59,240 nucleotides of DNA from Thermoflexia bacterium (GTDB lineage Bacteria; Chloroflexota; Anaerolineae; B4-G1; DUEL01). Shown piece by piece: positions 49,949 through 58,088 of this stretch (position 1 is the first letter of the stretch; every line of letters starts with the position of its first letter). The position numbers and the translations under genes were made by a program. The DNA lies in assembly GCA_011192125.1 (NCBI GenBank), contig DUEL01000034.1, forward strand, positions 1-59,240, given 5' to 3'. Under the pieces are notes generated by a model that searched no databases, was not told where the DNA came from, and saw nothing but the letters and a program-made list of their open reading frames with translations.

Positions 49949-50422
49949 TCACTCCCCCCGACCCTCGACCCCGTGGGCCGCCTCCGCCACCCCCATCACC
50001 GGCCGGGTGATGCGGGGGATACCCAGGAAAGCGTCCAGGAACGGGGTCCGTATGCTCACTCGCCCCTCCACCACCACCAGGTTCCGCCGCGCCACGTACA
50101 CCCGGTCCACCCGGAACGCGCCACCCGTCAGGTCGTCGGCCACCATCTGCGCCACCGCCAGTGCCTCCGGCCGCACCGCCACCACCTGGTGGTGCTCCAG
50201 GTAGCCCACGTCCACCAACTTCGCCGCCTCCTGCGCCCCCAGGTCCGCCGCGTCCTGGGCGATGGCCGTCCCCGCCGCCGCGTTCCCCAGGTCGTGGGCG
50301 ATCCCCAGGACCAGCAGGAGCAGCGGCAGGAGGATGAGGAACATCACCACGAAGGACTGGCCTCGCTCGTCGGTCAGGAGCCGGTCTCTCTCACGGATCC
50401 TTGATCTGCACCTCGATTTCAT
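49949..50422 (-). CDS. TadG/TadE-like pilus assembly protein
   Basis: 157 residues. The N-terminal DERGQSFVVMFLILLPLLLL segment has a TadE/TadG-type start (charged residues, then a Gly-Gln before a membrane helix). The remainder is a small external domain with no cysteine motif. TadE-like pseudopilins and TadG help assemble Flp pili outside the membrane. It overlaps the previous gene by 32 bp and is the last Tad gene before the ribbon-helix-helix gene, which has its own promoter. Confidence 0.75.
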   Translation of the reverse strand: MKSRCRSRIRERDRLLTDERGQSFVVMFLILLPLLLLVLGIAHDLGNAAAGTAIAQDAADLGAQEAAKLVDVGYLEHHQVVAVRPEALAVAQMVADDLTGGAFRVDRVYVARRNLVVVEGRVSIRTPFLDAFLGIPRITRPVMGVAEAAHGVEGRGE

Positions 50423-50723
50423 CCGGGATCACCTCCACGCCGGCCCGTCGGACGGCCCAGTCCAGCGCCTCCAGCACCCGCTCTTCCTCCAACCCCAATC
50501 GCTCGGCCAGAGAATGGGCCAGATCAGCCCGGGCGTCGTCCAGCCGTCCCCGCCACCCCCCTTTTGTCTCGATCAAGACGTTCAGTATGGCAGCCACCGG
50601 CCGGGCGATGAGGGGGTTGAAGACCACCGCGATGGGCTCATCCTGCCCGTCCACCAGGCAGGCCGCCGTCCGGTAGAGATAGTCGGAAGGCAGACGTTGC
50701 CAGGAAAGTTTTATCTGCCCCAT
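50391..50723 (-). CDS. Unrecognised small soluble protein in the Tad locus
   Basis: 110 residues with no membrane helix: GQIKLSWQRLPSDYLYR start and a helical C-terminal half (LAHSLAERLGLEEERVLEAL). ATG 50723 lies inside the preceding TadE-like gene (13-bp overlap, AAGG just upstream), a better start than the longer frame to 50795. The C-terminus overlaps the TadG-like gene. A role in pilus assembly is suggested by position only. Confidence 0.65.
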   Translation of the reverse strand: MGQIKLSWQRLPSDYLYRTAACLVDGQDEPIAVVFNPLIARPVAAILNVLIETKGGWRGRLDDARADLAHSLAERLGLEEERVLEALDWAVRRAGVEVIPDEIEVQIKDP

Positions 50724-51130
50724 CTCGCCTTGTACGGCTCGATACGCAACGCCACCCGCGCCCGCAGGCGCACGGCGTCGCGGGGGTAAAACCAACCGAC
50801 CAGCGGCACGCTGGAGACATCGACGCTGTACCCCGTCTCACAGACGAAGACCCGCCCCCGGCCCCACACATCGGCAGCGTAGGCCCGCACCGCCAGCCCT
50901 TCCGGGTCGATCCCACCCCCCATCCCGGCCAGGGCCGTCTCCACTCCGGTCTGCTCCGCCTGCAACAGTCCCCGCCCTGCCGCCAGGGTCTCCACCCCGG
51001 CGCGGGCGCAGTTGCGGGCTGCCGCCGCCACCAGCACCTTCACCGGCTGGACGTGAGCGACGAAGGTGGTCACCCCCAGCATCAGGACCAGCAGGAGGAC
51101 GATCAAGATGAAGCCGACCAGTTCGTCCAT
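50711..51130 (-). CDS. TadE-like pilus protein
   Basis: 139 residues. The N-terminal membrane helix (DELVGFILIVLLLVLMLGVT) follows a single acidic turn, then a small external domain ending IEPYKARWGR. This matches TadE-type pseudopilins: short N-terminus, one helix, small globular part. A gap of 18 bp separates it from the preceding TadE-like gene. Conserved tyrosines and a Cys near residue 41 and 97 are visible. Its pilin-like role is inferred from the locus. Confidence 0.7.
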   Translation of the reverse strand: MDELVGFILIVLLLVLMLGVTTFVAHVQPVKVLVAAAARNCARAGVETLAAGRGLLQAEQTGVETALAGMGGGIDPEGLAVRAYAADVWGRGRVFVCETGYSVDVSSVPLVGWFYPRDAVRLRARVALRIEPYKARWGR

Positions 51131-51148
51131 CGCCCACCTCCCCCGCTC

Positions 51149-51532
51149 CTACTCCCACATGTCCGGCGGGCCGGGGTAGAAGTCCTCCAGCCGTTGGTAG
51201 GACCCGGCTCCCAGGGGGGCGGTGTTCCCGAACAGGGCCCGTATCGCGCCCTCGATCCGCACCCGAAGAGACCGGCGGCCCGCCTCCGGCCGGACGGAGA
51301 CGGCCTGGGGGGCCAGGCCGGGCTCGATCCCCCACCAGGCAGAGAGGTCGAACCCGGCCTGGACGGTCCCCTGGTGAGGTCCCAGGGCGGCCCGCGCCGC
51401 GACCAGCGCCGCGTTGTGGGCGCTCAGCACCGCCCCGGCCCGCCGCACGGAGACGACGCCGGTGAGGACGACGGCGAAGACCAGCACCCAAAAGAGGAAC
51501 TGGCCCACCGTCCATTCCACCGTTCTTTCCAT
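51149..51532 (-). CDS. TadE-like pilus protein
   Basis: 127 residues. It starts MERTVEWTVGQFLFWVLVF with a membrane helix to about residue 30 and a predicted external part ending FYPGPPDMWE. The pattern of charged N-terminus, GQ before the helix and a small domain is that of a TadE-type pseudopilin. It follows the small pilin-like gene by 3 bp in the same frame (separated by a TAG stop) and precedes another TadE-like gene. Confidence 0.7.
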   Translation of the reverse strand: MERTVEWTVGQFLFWVLVFAVVLTGVVSVRRAGAVLSAHNAALVAARAALGPHQGTVQAGFDLSAWWGIEPGLAPQAVSVRPEAGRRSLRVRIEGAIRALFGNTAPLGAGSYQRLEDFYPGPPDMWE

Positions 51533-51535
51533 CGG

Positions 51536-51790
51536 CTACTGCCCCCAGTCCAGCGGCACGCTCTCGATCTGTGATCCGGTTCGCTCGGCCAGGCCGAGGA
51601 TCCGGGGACCCAGGATAGCAGCGACGGCGACAGCCAGGCCCACGGCCACGGCGGCCAGGATGACCGCGACAGCGATCTTGCCGAGTTGCCCTTCCTCACC
51701 GTACAAGACCTCCCGGACGGCCAGCCGGTCCTTCAGAGCGATCCACTCGGCTTTCCCACGGCAGTACAGGTACAACAGCCGCTCCTTCAT
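51536..51790 (-). CDS. Small Flp-type prepilin-like protein
   Basis: 84 residues: a charged N-terminus with YGEEGQLGKIAVAVILAAVA, where the E-E-G-Q before a single hydrophobic helix recalls the class III/Flp prepilin cleavage region processed by TadV-type peptidases. The short polar tail ends VPLDWGQ. It is a candidate for the major pilin of this Tad locus; the peptidase gene is not in the window. GGAGGTGAAG precedes ATG 51790. Confidence 0.65.
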   Translation of the reverse strand: MKERLLYLYCRGKAEWIALKDRLAVREVLYGEEGQLGKIAVAVILAAVAVGLAVAVAAILGPRILGLAERTGSQIESVPLDWGQ

Positions 51791-51845
51791 CGCTTCACCT
51801 CCTCAACAACGTGTTTGTGCACAACCGTCACGACCACCCAACTCA

Positions 51846-51865
51846 AATGTTTGCGTGCAAACATT
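51846..51865. promoter_or_regulatory. Perfect palindrome upstream of the pilin-like gene
   Basis: AATGTTTGC-GT-GCAAACATT is a perfect 9+2+9 inverted repeat in the 108-bp gap upstream of the pilin-like gene. A second perfect palindrome, TTGTGCACAA, lies at 51816-51825. They are good operator candidates, perhaps for one of the ribbon-helix-helix proteins of the locus. Confidence 0.5.
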
Positions 51866-51898
51866 CACCTCGCTACGCCTCACCTCCTCTCCGCCAGG

Positions 51899-52009
51899 TC
51901 AACGATCTTCTCTCGTTATCAGCCGCCGGATCTTTTCTTCGATGTCCGGTCGCAGGCCCGGCGGCGGAAACAGCAACCGGAGTAACAGCAGAGCCACAGC
52001 CTGCACCAT
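51899..52009 (-). CDS. Possible 36-residue membrane peptide
   Basis: The minus strand between tadC and the pilin-like gene encodes 36 residues from ATG 52009: one hydrophobic stretch (QAVALLLLRLLFPPPG) and an amphipathic tail (DIEEKIRRLITRED). The pattern is much more protein-like than the overlapping 70-residue frame. No clear Shine-Dalgarno precedes it, and an in-frame stop (TAG) lies eight codons upstream. It could be a small membrane component of the Tad system or chance. Confidence 0.35.
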   Translation of the reverse strand: MVQAVALLLLRLLFPPPGLRPDIEEKIRRLITREDR

Positions 52010-52105
52010 CAGGATGATTGGCGACGGAAGATACTACGGGTGTCTTGACTGCCCCTTTTTCCCCGCCTGTCAACGTCCTGGTCATCTTTACCTCGCAAAC
52101 CAACT

Positions 52106-53059
52106 TTACAGCCCACCCAGGCTGACCACCACCGTCCACAAGGCCGGTCCTGCGATGAGCAGGAACATCACGATGAGGGTAGTGAAGGCAACTACATAGG
52201 TCATCTGTTGCGTGTTTTCCTGCCCCTGCTGCCGCAGGAGCCGCCGCTGCTCGTGCTGGGCGGCCGCCGCGTGGGTCTCCAGGACCGGGGCCAACTCCCC
52301 ACCCTCCGTCAGCACCGCCAGCAGGTCGGCACAGAGGTTGACCAGCGGCTCGCACAGCCGGTTGTGCTCCATCACCGCCCGCAGCCCCCGCTCCAGGTCC
52401 GCCGTGATGTCGTGGACCACCAGGGCGCGGTGCAGTTCCTTGACGAACGGGCCGCCCGGCCGGGAGGTGATGTACCGCAGCGCGGAGACGAAGGTCCGCC
52501 CCGAGCGGACGTACACTCGCAGTTCCGGCACCTTGTACCCCATCTCCAACACGATCTGCCGCCGCCGCCGATCTGCCGCTTCCGCCACCTGGGCATCGGG
52601 ATCGAAGAACCCTGCCACCCCAGCCAGCAGGCCCAGGGATGCCGAGATTGGAGGTAGGTGAACGGCCACGGAGAGCAGACCCAGGAACAGCACCCCGCCC
52701 AGGCCGAGGACGAGCCCTCGGAAGACCTTGGCCGCCCACATCGTCTCCAGGTTCCAGAAGGGGGCGTCCGGGTTGGGCGGGGCCGGTTCCCCCGGCCCCC
52801 AGTACCAATCGGCCTGCTTGAGCAGGGCCAGGTAGCGGGTGTTGATCCCCGCGGTCCCCTCCCGGCCCATCAGTGCGTCGGCCAACCCCTGGAGGGTGGG
52901 CATCAGGAAGCCCAACCCCCTGGCCTCTTTCAGTTGGAGTTGCTCGGGCAGGACCCGCTCCTCGGCTTGGGCGCGGACCCCCCGCCGTCGGGGCAGGGTG
53001 AAAGCCCCGAACACGGCCAGGAAACTCAACGCGGCCAGGAACCCCAGCAGGACCTCCAT
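52106..53059 (-). CDS. tadC: TadC-like inner-membrane pilus assembly protein
   Basis: 317 residues, T2SF family. There is one N-terminal helix, two central helices (about 112-150), a soluble segment with GYKVPELRVYVRSGRTFVSA and GLRAVMEHN, and a C-terminal helix. TadB and TadC form the membrane platform for Tad pili. It starts one base after the tadB stop with CATCTCACACCC between; ATG 53059. The unusual insertion NTRYLALLKQADWYWGPGEP is present. The symbol is by family and position. Confidence 0.85.
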   Translation of the reverse strand: MEVLLGFLAALSFLAVFGAFTLPRRRGVRAQAEERVLPEQLQLKEARGLGFLMPTLQGLADALMGREGTAGINTRYLALLKQADWYWGPGEPAPPNPDAPFWNLETMWAAKVFRGLVLGLGGVLFLGLLSVAVHLPPISASLGLLAGVAGFFDPDAQVAEAADRRRRQIVLEMGYKVPELRVYVRSGRTFVSALRYITSRPGGPFVKELHRALVVHDITADLERGLRAVMEHNRLCEPLVNLCADLLAVLTEGGELAPVLETHAAAAQHEQRRLLRQQGQENTQQMTYVVAFTTLIVMFLLIAGPALWTVVVSLGGL

Positions 53060-53060
53060 C

Positions 53061-54029
53061 TCACACCCCCTGTCTCACAGTCGGGCGGGCTGCCCCTGCC
53101 CGGGTAGCCCCCTTCACCTCCCGCCCCCGCTCCACGGCCACCCGCTCCACGATCAGCCCCCGCCCGGCGGTCCGGTGGGCGTGGACGTAGGCGACGACGG
53201 TGAGGACCGCAGCGACCGCCGCCACCGCCTGCCCCACCGGGGTCTGGAAGAACTCCGTCCCGTAGCCGACCCCGCCGGTGAGGATCGTCGCCAGCCGGAC
53301 CAGGGCTGTCACTCCCCACGGCCCGACAACGCCCCACATTACCTCGGTACGGGATCCCTTCTGCATGTCGATGGTCTCCTCGTAGATCACCGCCATCTCC
53401 CGGGTCGCGTCGGCGTGGCGGGCCAGCATCCCGGAGACCTCCCCGCCGGCTTCCTCGGCGACGATGAGGGCGGTCGCCAGGGCGTCGAAGACGGGCGACT
53501 CCCGCCGGTCAGCCACCTTTTGGAGGGCGGCGACCAGCGGCTCCCCGCTGCGCACCGCCCGCCGGATCTCGGCGAAGTCCTCCGCCACCTCCCCCTGGCC
53601 GTAGGTCGCCACCGCCTCCAGCGCCCGGTTCATCGACGGCTTGATCCGCCAGGAATTGACGATGGTGTCCGCCGCCGAGGCCAGCGCCTTGTGGTACCGG
53701 TTCAGCCGTTCGTTCCGCTCGTCCTCCAGGCGGGACCAGACGAAGAAGAAGCCCGCGGCCAACCCGACGGGGAAGACCAGGAAGGCCCCCGTCGCCAGCC
53801 ACATCACCGCGCCGAAGACGGCCCCGTAGGCCAGGGAGCGGGCGATGTAGGTAGAGGCTTTCACCCCCAACTTTGCCCGGTCGAGCCGGACCTGGATGCC
53901 GGGCAGCAGCGTCTCCGGCTGGGCGCGGACCACCCGCCGGGGCCGGAGGGCGAAGGCCAGGAAGACCGTCAGCACCGCCCCGCCGGCCAGCAGTCCCATC
54001 AACAGCGCGATCAGCCACTCCTGGCTCAT
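53061..54029 (-). CDS. tadB: TadB-like inner-membrane pilus assembly protein
   Basis: 322 residues. The type II secretion F-domain pattern is present: N-terminal helices (about 5-28, 68-98), a soluble T2SF domain (HKALASAADTIVNSWRIKPS, ALATALIVAEEAGGEVSGML), then two C-terminal helices and a charged tail. TadB partners TadC as the platform on which the TadA ATPase acts. ATG 54029 follows GGAGGTGACAG. The three small genes upstream separate it from tadA. Confidence 0.87.
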   Translation of the reverse strand: MSQEWLIALLMGLLAGGAVLTVFLAFALRPRRVVRAQPETLLPGIQVRLDRAKLGVKASTYIARSLAYGAVFGAVMWLATGAFLVFPVGLAAGFFFVWSRLEDERNERLNRYHKALASAADTIVNSWRIKPSMNRALEAVATYGQGEVAEDFAEIRRAVRSGEPLVAALQKVADRRESPVFDALATALIVAEEAGGEVSGMLARHADATREMAVIYEETIDMQKGSRTEVMWGVVGPWGVTALVRLATILTGGVGYGTEFFQTPVGQAVAAVAAVLTVVAYVHAHRTAGRGLIVERVAVERGREVKGATRAGAARPTVRQGV

Positions 54030-54041
54030 CTGTCACCTCCC

Positions 54042-54269
54042 TCACCACGTCCACTCGGAGCCGCCCCTTGCTGCATTCTCGCTCCCGTCTGCTCCCACCA
54101 ACGTTTTCCGCAACTGCTCTCGAAGCCGCCAGATCTCCTCCCCCTTCGTGTGTTTGTACTCCACGTCACTGTTGGACCGGTACACCGCGTCGGCGTAGGC
54201 TTCCAGGGCCTCGATAACGGTCTGGAGGTCCTTCGGTGTGAGACCGATTTGCAGCGCGTTGTCATTCAT
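54042..54269 (-). CDS. Small helical unknown protein in the Tad locus
   Basis: 75 residues, acidic and helical: LTPKDLQTVIEALEAYADAV then a mixed-charge segment and a GSEWTW end. It overlaps the preceding gene by 8 bp (ATGAATGA). Its LQTVIEALEAYADAVYRS region resembles LQRLVDALESAVDQIYRG in the neighbour, so the two are probably paralogs. No membrane helix or known domain. Function is unknown. Confidence 0.6.
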   Translation of the reverse strand: MNDNALQIGLTPKDLQTVIEALEAYADAVYRSNSDVEYKHTKGEEIWRLREQLRKTLVGADGSENAARGGSEWTW

Positions 54270-54615
54270 CGGTGTCCCACTCCTCATCATCGTCTTCGTC
54301 CCACAGAAGATTCTCAAGAACGTCTCCCGGGTCCTCCTCCAGTTGCCTTGCCAGGTCTTCCCTGTTCTCTCCACCGTCTCCGGCAAGGCCCCTTCCCTGT
54401 TCCTCACCGTTGTCGGAGACGGAATCCCAAACCACGCTGTTCAACCGGTCGATCCAGTCCCACAACACGTCCGCCGCTGCCCGTTTTTGCTGCGGGAGCA
54501 TACTGCCCCGGTAGATCTGGTCCACGGCGCTCTCAAGCGCATCGACCAACCGCTGCAACTCGTCTCGGTCGAAGGCCAGGTAGATCTCGTCTCGCTCGCG
54601 GGACACAACGCGCAT
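54262..54615 (-). CDS. Small acidic unknown protein in the Tad locus
   Basis: About 117 residues with a highly acidic tail (WDEDDDEEWDTDE). The first 60 residues (DEIYLAFDRDELQRLVDALE, then QKRAAADVLWDWIDRL) are helical and related to the neighbouring 75-residue protein. ATG 54615 has GAGGA five nt upstream; ATG 54621, overlapping the previous stop, is an alternative. It is cytoplasmic. Its position between tadA and tadB suggests an accessory role in pilus regulation (inference). Confidence 0.6.
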   Translation of the reverse strand: MRVVSRERDEIYLAFDRDELQRLVDALESAVDQIYRGSMLPQQKRAAADVLWDWIDRLNSVVWDSVSDNGEEQGRGLAGDGGENREDLARQLEEDPGDVLENLLWDEDDDEEWDTDE

Positions 54616-54617
54616 AC

Positions 54618-54977
54618 TCATTCCTCCTCGTCTTCCCGGGCCAGGCCAAGGGCGTAAGAGGCCAAGTCCGCTTCCGCCAATGCCCGGTCCTCGTCCTCCG
54701 GCCAGAACTCCACCCGTTTGATGGAGCCGTTTGGGTAGTAGTCGATTGCTCTCACGCGGGGGCAGAAGCCATTGTGGAACACCCAATGGTGCACCGAGGG
54801 CCGGCTGCACCAGGGGCATGCCCCCGGCGGGAGGACCTGCACAACTGTCGTCGATTCGCCGGACAACGTACCGTTGGTTGCCGGAGGATACGGGTCGCCG
54901 ACGGTGTAGCCCTCGGGATCGCCGGTCGCCGTGCTCCCGAACCTCACTTCCCGGATCCCCGCCGTGATCTCGCCCAT
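54618..54977 (-). CDS. Small CPWC-containing protein in the Tad locus
   Basis: 119 residues. A central CPWCSRPSVHHWVFHNGFCP cluster looks like a zinc site (Cys, Cys, His, Cys), followed by AIDYYPNGSIKRVEFWPED. ATG 54977 overlaps the tadA stop as TGATG with GGAGGA six nt upstream, so it is translationally coupled to the ATPase. The RAIDYYPNGSIKRVEF-like motif recalls small phage hypothetical proteins (from memory, low certainty). Function unknown. Confidence 0.6.
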   Translation of the reverse strand: MGEITAGIREVRFGSTATGDPEGYTVGDPYPPATNGTLSGESTTVVQVLPPGACPWCSRPSVHHWVFHNGFCPRVRAIDYYPNGSIKRVEFWPEDEDRALAEADLASYALGLAREDEEE

Positions 54978-56419
54978 CACCATTCCTCCCCTGCTCTCTG
55001 TGCTACCTCCGCCCGGAAATCATACCCGGCCCGCTCCAGGAGCCGCTTTCGCAGCCGCTCCGAGGGGAAGTTCCCCGTCCACCGCAGGGTTTCTCCATCC
55101 CACTCCCACAGCGGCTCGACCACGATCTCCTCCCCCTCCAGCCGGTCCCGCACCTCCCCGACCCCCGTCACCCGCCGCGTCTCCGACCCGTCGGGCAGAC
55201 GGATCCGCGTCAGGTGGACCACCAGGTGCAGGGCGGTGGCGATGTTGAGGCGGATCGCACGCAGGGGCAGGTTGGGCTTCCCCTCCTGCACCAGCGTCTC
55301 GATGCGGGTCAGCGTCGCCCACACGTCGTCGGCGTGGACGGTGAACATCACCCCCTCGTGGCCGGTGTTGGCCGCCGTCAGGATGGCCGCCATCTCCGGC
55401 CCCCGCGCCTCCCCCAGCCAGATCCGGTCCGGCTTCATCCGCAGCGCGTGCCGCACCAGGTCGGCCATCGTCACCGCTTCCACCCCCTCCGCCGCCTCGC
55501 GGGTGACCAACTGCACCCAGTTCTCCACCGGCACCTGCAACTCCGGCGTGTCCTCGATGGTGATCACCCGCTCGTCCGGCTCCAGGACCGACCCGCAGGC
55601 GTTGAGGAAGGTGGTCTTGCCCGAGGCGGTGCCGCCGCTCACCACGACGTTCAGCCGCGCCCGCACCGCCGCCGCGATGAACCCGGCCACCTCCGGCGGC
55701 ATCGTCCCCAGCCGGACCATCTCCTCCAGGGTCTTCGCCACCGGCCGGAACCGCCGGATGGTCACCACCAGGTTATCCCGGTTCGCCACCAGCGGCGGCA
55801 TAATGCCGTGGAACCGGCTCCCGTCCTCCAGCCTTCCGTCGGCCCAGGGGGTCTTGGTGGAGAGGCCCCGGTGGCCCCCGGCCCGGTCCAGTTTCCGGTT
55901 GAAGAACCGGCGCAGTTCGGCCGCGTCGGTGAACCGGAGGGAGGTCCGCTCCTTGGGCCTCCCCGCCCGCACCACCCAGATTTCGTCGGGGCCGTTGATG
56001 AAGATCTCCTCCACCGCCTCGTCGGCCATCAGTTCCGCCAGCGGCCCCCAGCCCAGCACGTCGTCCACCACCCGCTTCGCCACCACCTCCGGCTCGGCGG
56101 GGAGGCGGGGCAGGCCCCGCGAAGCGCAGGAGGAGGCGTAGTCCCGGGCCACCTCCAGCGCCAGGTCGTAGACCAGATGCTCCTCCTCCTCACCGGGGTG
56201 GTCCAGTTGGGCGGTGGTGAGCAGGTTCCCGGCGCGGATCCGCTCCCGCACCGTCTCCAGGACGTAGGCGTAGGGGTCGCCGACCTCCTCCGCCTTCGCC
56301 GCCTGCATCACCTCGTAGAAGGACGGAACCGGCTCTGACGAAGGCGAGCCACCGTTCGCCTCTACGTCCTCCGGCTCGTCCCCCCAGTTCCAGAAGTCGC
56401 TCAGCGGGTCTCGGCCCAC
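54977..56419 (-). CDS. tadA: TadA/CpaF pilus assembly ATPase
   Basis: 480 residues. A variable N-terminal 90 residues precede the secretion ATPase core: Walker A SGGTASGKTTFLN, the Asp box ITIEDTPELQ, Walker B DRIWLGEARG and the His box TGHEGVMFTVHAD. It powers Tad/Flp pilus extension, and possibly retraction, as a hexamer at the inner face of the membrane. ATG 56419 is 24 bp after the TadZ stop. It is the most certain Tad gene in the window. Confidence 0.95.
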   Translation of the reverse strand: MGRDPLSDFWNWGDEPEDVEANGGSPSSEPVPSFYEVMQAAKAEEVGDPYAYVLETVRERIRAGNLLTTAQLDHPGEEEEHLVYDLALEVARDYASSCASRGLPRLPAEPEVVAKRVVDDVLGWGPLAELMADEAVEEIFINGPDEIWVVRAGRPKERTSLRFTDAAELRRFFNRKLDRAGGHRGLSTKTPWADGRLEDGSRFHGIMPPLVANRDNLVVTIRRFRPVAKTLEEMVRLGTMPPEVAGFIAAAVRARLNVVVSGGTASGKTTFLNACGSVLEPDERVITIEDTPELQVPVENWVQLVTREAAEGVEAVTMADLVRHALRMKPDRIWLGEARGPEMAAILTAANTGHEGVMFTVHADDVWATLTRIETLVQEGKPNLPLRAIRLNIATALHLVVHLTRIRLPDGSETRRVTGVGEVRDRLEGEEIVVEPLWEWDGETLRWTGNFPSERLRKRLLERAGYDFRAEVAQRAGEEW

Positions 56420-56443
56420 TCCGTCACCTCCTCCCGGTGTTTG

Positions 56444-57802
56444 CTACGACTCCCGCACGAACGCCCGCTTCAGCCCGGCGAACAGCCCCAGGCCCCGCTT
56501 CCGCTTCTCGGCCAGGTAGGGGAGGTAGTAGGCCGCCAACTCCCGCACCGCATCCCCCAGCGGCCCTTCGTCCGTCAGCACGTAGGGGGTGTGGGTGTTC
56601 ACCGCGTTCTCCGCCACCACCGCGTCGTGGGGGATGGTCGCCAACTTCGGCAGCCCCACCTCCTTGATGATCTCCTTCTCCGACAGCCCGAACTCCGGGT
56701 CGAACCGGGTGATCACCAACTTGAACTTCTCCAGACTGCCGAAGTGGTGCTTCAGCGGCTCCATCGCGTTGGCCGTATCGACCACCGCCGTCCACACCGG
56801 CGGCACCGTCACCAGCACCTCGTTGGCCGCCTCGATGGCCGCCCGGTGTAGGGGCCGCGTGAAGTCCTGCCCGATGTCGATGACCACGAAGGCGTACATC
56901 TGCCGCATCACCTCGATGATCCGCCGCCCCATCTGGTAGATCATCGCCCGGTTGCGGAACTCCTCCGCCCCCGCCTGGTGGGGGAAGTACAGCCCCGGCA
57001 GGAGGTCCAGTTGGGAATCCTCGTCCCACCGCACCAGGTAGTTCCGCAGCAGGACCGGGGTGATGAGGCTGTCGCCCCCCTGCGCCCAGCGGGAGGCCAG
57101 CCCCACCACCAGGTCGAACAGCCCCCGCTCCAGCAGGGGCCATCCGTGCCGCTCGGCGTGCTTCACGTTGGCGGTGAAGCCGAGCATCGTGTGGGCGTCC
57201 CCCTTCGCCATGTCGAAGTCCAGAAGGACGGTCGGCTGGTTGCCCAGCGAGGCGTGGGAGAGGGCCACCGCCAGGTTGACCGCCAGGGTGGTCCGGGTGG
57301 ACCCACCCCCCTTGGGCACCCACACGGTGATCACCCGCTCCTTCCACGCCTGGAGGCGGCTGGAGGGGACGGGCCGGGCCTTCACCTCCCCCCGCTGCCG
57401 CTCCCGGTGGGCCTCCTCGACGGCCGCCCGGAGCAGTTGGACCACCCTGTTTCCCTGGTGGGCGTCCATCGGCAGGGTGACGTACCCCTTCGCCCCGTGG
57501 GCGACCATCGAGCGGCCGTCGTCGGAGGTGGCCTCCACCCAGCCGACCGTCGGGATGGGCCGGTCCACGTGGAGGAGGAGGTCCATGATCATCTGCGGCC
57601 GATAGCCGGTGACCTGAGGGCAGAGGAGCACCACGTCCGCCTCCAGGTTCACCGCGTCGTCGAAGACCCGCTGGGCGTCCTGGGCGGCGGAGAGGATGGT
57701 GATCCCCGTCCCCTCCAGGAACCGCTCCAACTGCTGGAGGTCGGAGTAATTGTAGAAGCCGACCACCAGGTTCAATTCCCGCTTCTCGCCGTTCCCGGTC
57801 AT
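56444..57802 (-). CDS. tadZ: TadZ/CpaE-like ParA-family ATPase
   Basis: 452 residues. The N-terminal receiver-like domain (LNLVVGFYNYSDLQQLERFL, DVVLLCPQVTGY) and the C-terminal MinD/ParA domain with deviant Walker A KGGGSTRTTLAVN, plus VVIDIGQDFT and VTVPPVWTAVVDTANA, fit TadZ, which places the pilus machine in the cell. ATG 57802 overlaps the 28-residue ORF stop as ATGA. It carries the Lys of the deviant motif, so ATP binding is likely kept. Confidence 0.9.
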   Translation of the reverse strand: MTGNGEKRELNLVVGFYNYSDLQQLERFLEGTGITILSAAQDAQRVFDDAVNLEADVVLLCPQVTGYRPQMIMDLLLHVDRPIPTVGWVEATSDDGRSMVAHGAKGYVTLPMDAHQGNRVVQLLRAAVEEAHRERQRGEVKARPVPSSRLQAWKERVITVWVPKGGGSTRTTLAVNLAVALSHASLGNQPTVLLDFDMAKGDAHTMLGFTANVKHAERHGWPLLERGLFDLVVGLASRWAQGGDSLITPVLLRNYLVRWDEDSQLDLLPGLYFPHQAGAEEFRNRAMIYQMGRRIIEVMRQMYAFVVIDIGQDFTRPLHRAAIEAANEVLVTVPPVWTAVVDTANAMEPLKHHFGSLEKFKLVITRFDPEFGLSEKEIIKEVGLPKLATIPHDAVVAENAVNTHTPYVLTDEGPLGDAVRELAAYYLPYLAEKRKRGLGLFAGLKRAFVRES

Positions 57803-57885
57803 TTACACCTCCACTCCTGCATCGCCTCGGCGATACTCCACGGCTGTTCCTCAATCGCCCGAATGTGTTCTCCGATGGCTTCCAC
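57799..57885 (-). CDS. 28-residue ORF coupled to tadZ
   Basis: A GTG at 57885, preceded by GGAGGTGCG, opens a 28-residue frame (EAIGEHIRAIEEQPWSIAEA in its middle) whose TGA overlaps the tadZ start as ATGA. The tidy spacing to both neighbours favours a real small gene or a translational coupling leader over chance. It is acidic and helical, with no membrane segment. Confidence 0.5.
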   Translation of the reverse strand: MEAIGEHIRAIEEQPWSIAEAMQEWRCK

Positions 57886-57899
57886 CGCACCTCCGTTTT

Positions 57900-58088
57900 T
57901 TACTTCGTTCCCTGATTGCCTAACGCGGTCCGCATTGCCATCTCCACGAGGTGGTCGGTCATCCCGGCAACCGTTCTTCCTGTGGCGCGGGCCATAACCC
58001 GCACCAGATCGGCCACGTCGGCCGGGACGTGGACGACAATTCGCTGCCTTCTCTTACCCTTCTCACCCCTCTTATGCCTCACCCTCAT
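57900..58088 (-). CDS. Ribbon-helix-helix-like protein upstream of tadZ
   Basis: 62 residues. A very basic N-terminus (MRVRHKRGEKGKRRQR) is followed by IVVHVPADVADLVRVMARAT and TVAGMTDHLVEMAMRTAL, the strand-helix-helix of the Arc/CopG family. It overlaps the cpaB stop as ATGA with GGAGGAGGGG upstream, so it is made with CpaB. It is the second such protein in the locus and may regulate Tad genes or partner TadZ (inference). Confidence 0.72.
   Translation of the reverse strand: MRVRHKRGEKGKRRQRIVVHVPADVADLVRVMARATGRTVAGMTDHLVEMAMRTALGNQGTK

Noticed and set aside
51149..51790. A second in-frame stop that might be recoded between the pilin-like and TadE-like genes
   Set aside because: The codon is TAG, not TGA, each part has its own start and membrane segment, and no SECIS-type hairpin follows.
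51873..52085. A 70-residue minus-strand frame after tadC
   Set aside because: Its product is Ala/Gly/Ser/Arg-rich with no structure, and the overlapping 36-residue frame is more protein-like. Neither has a strong start.
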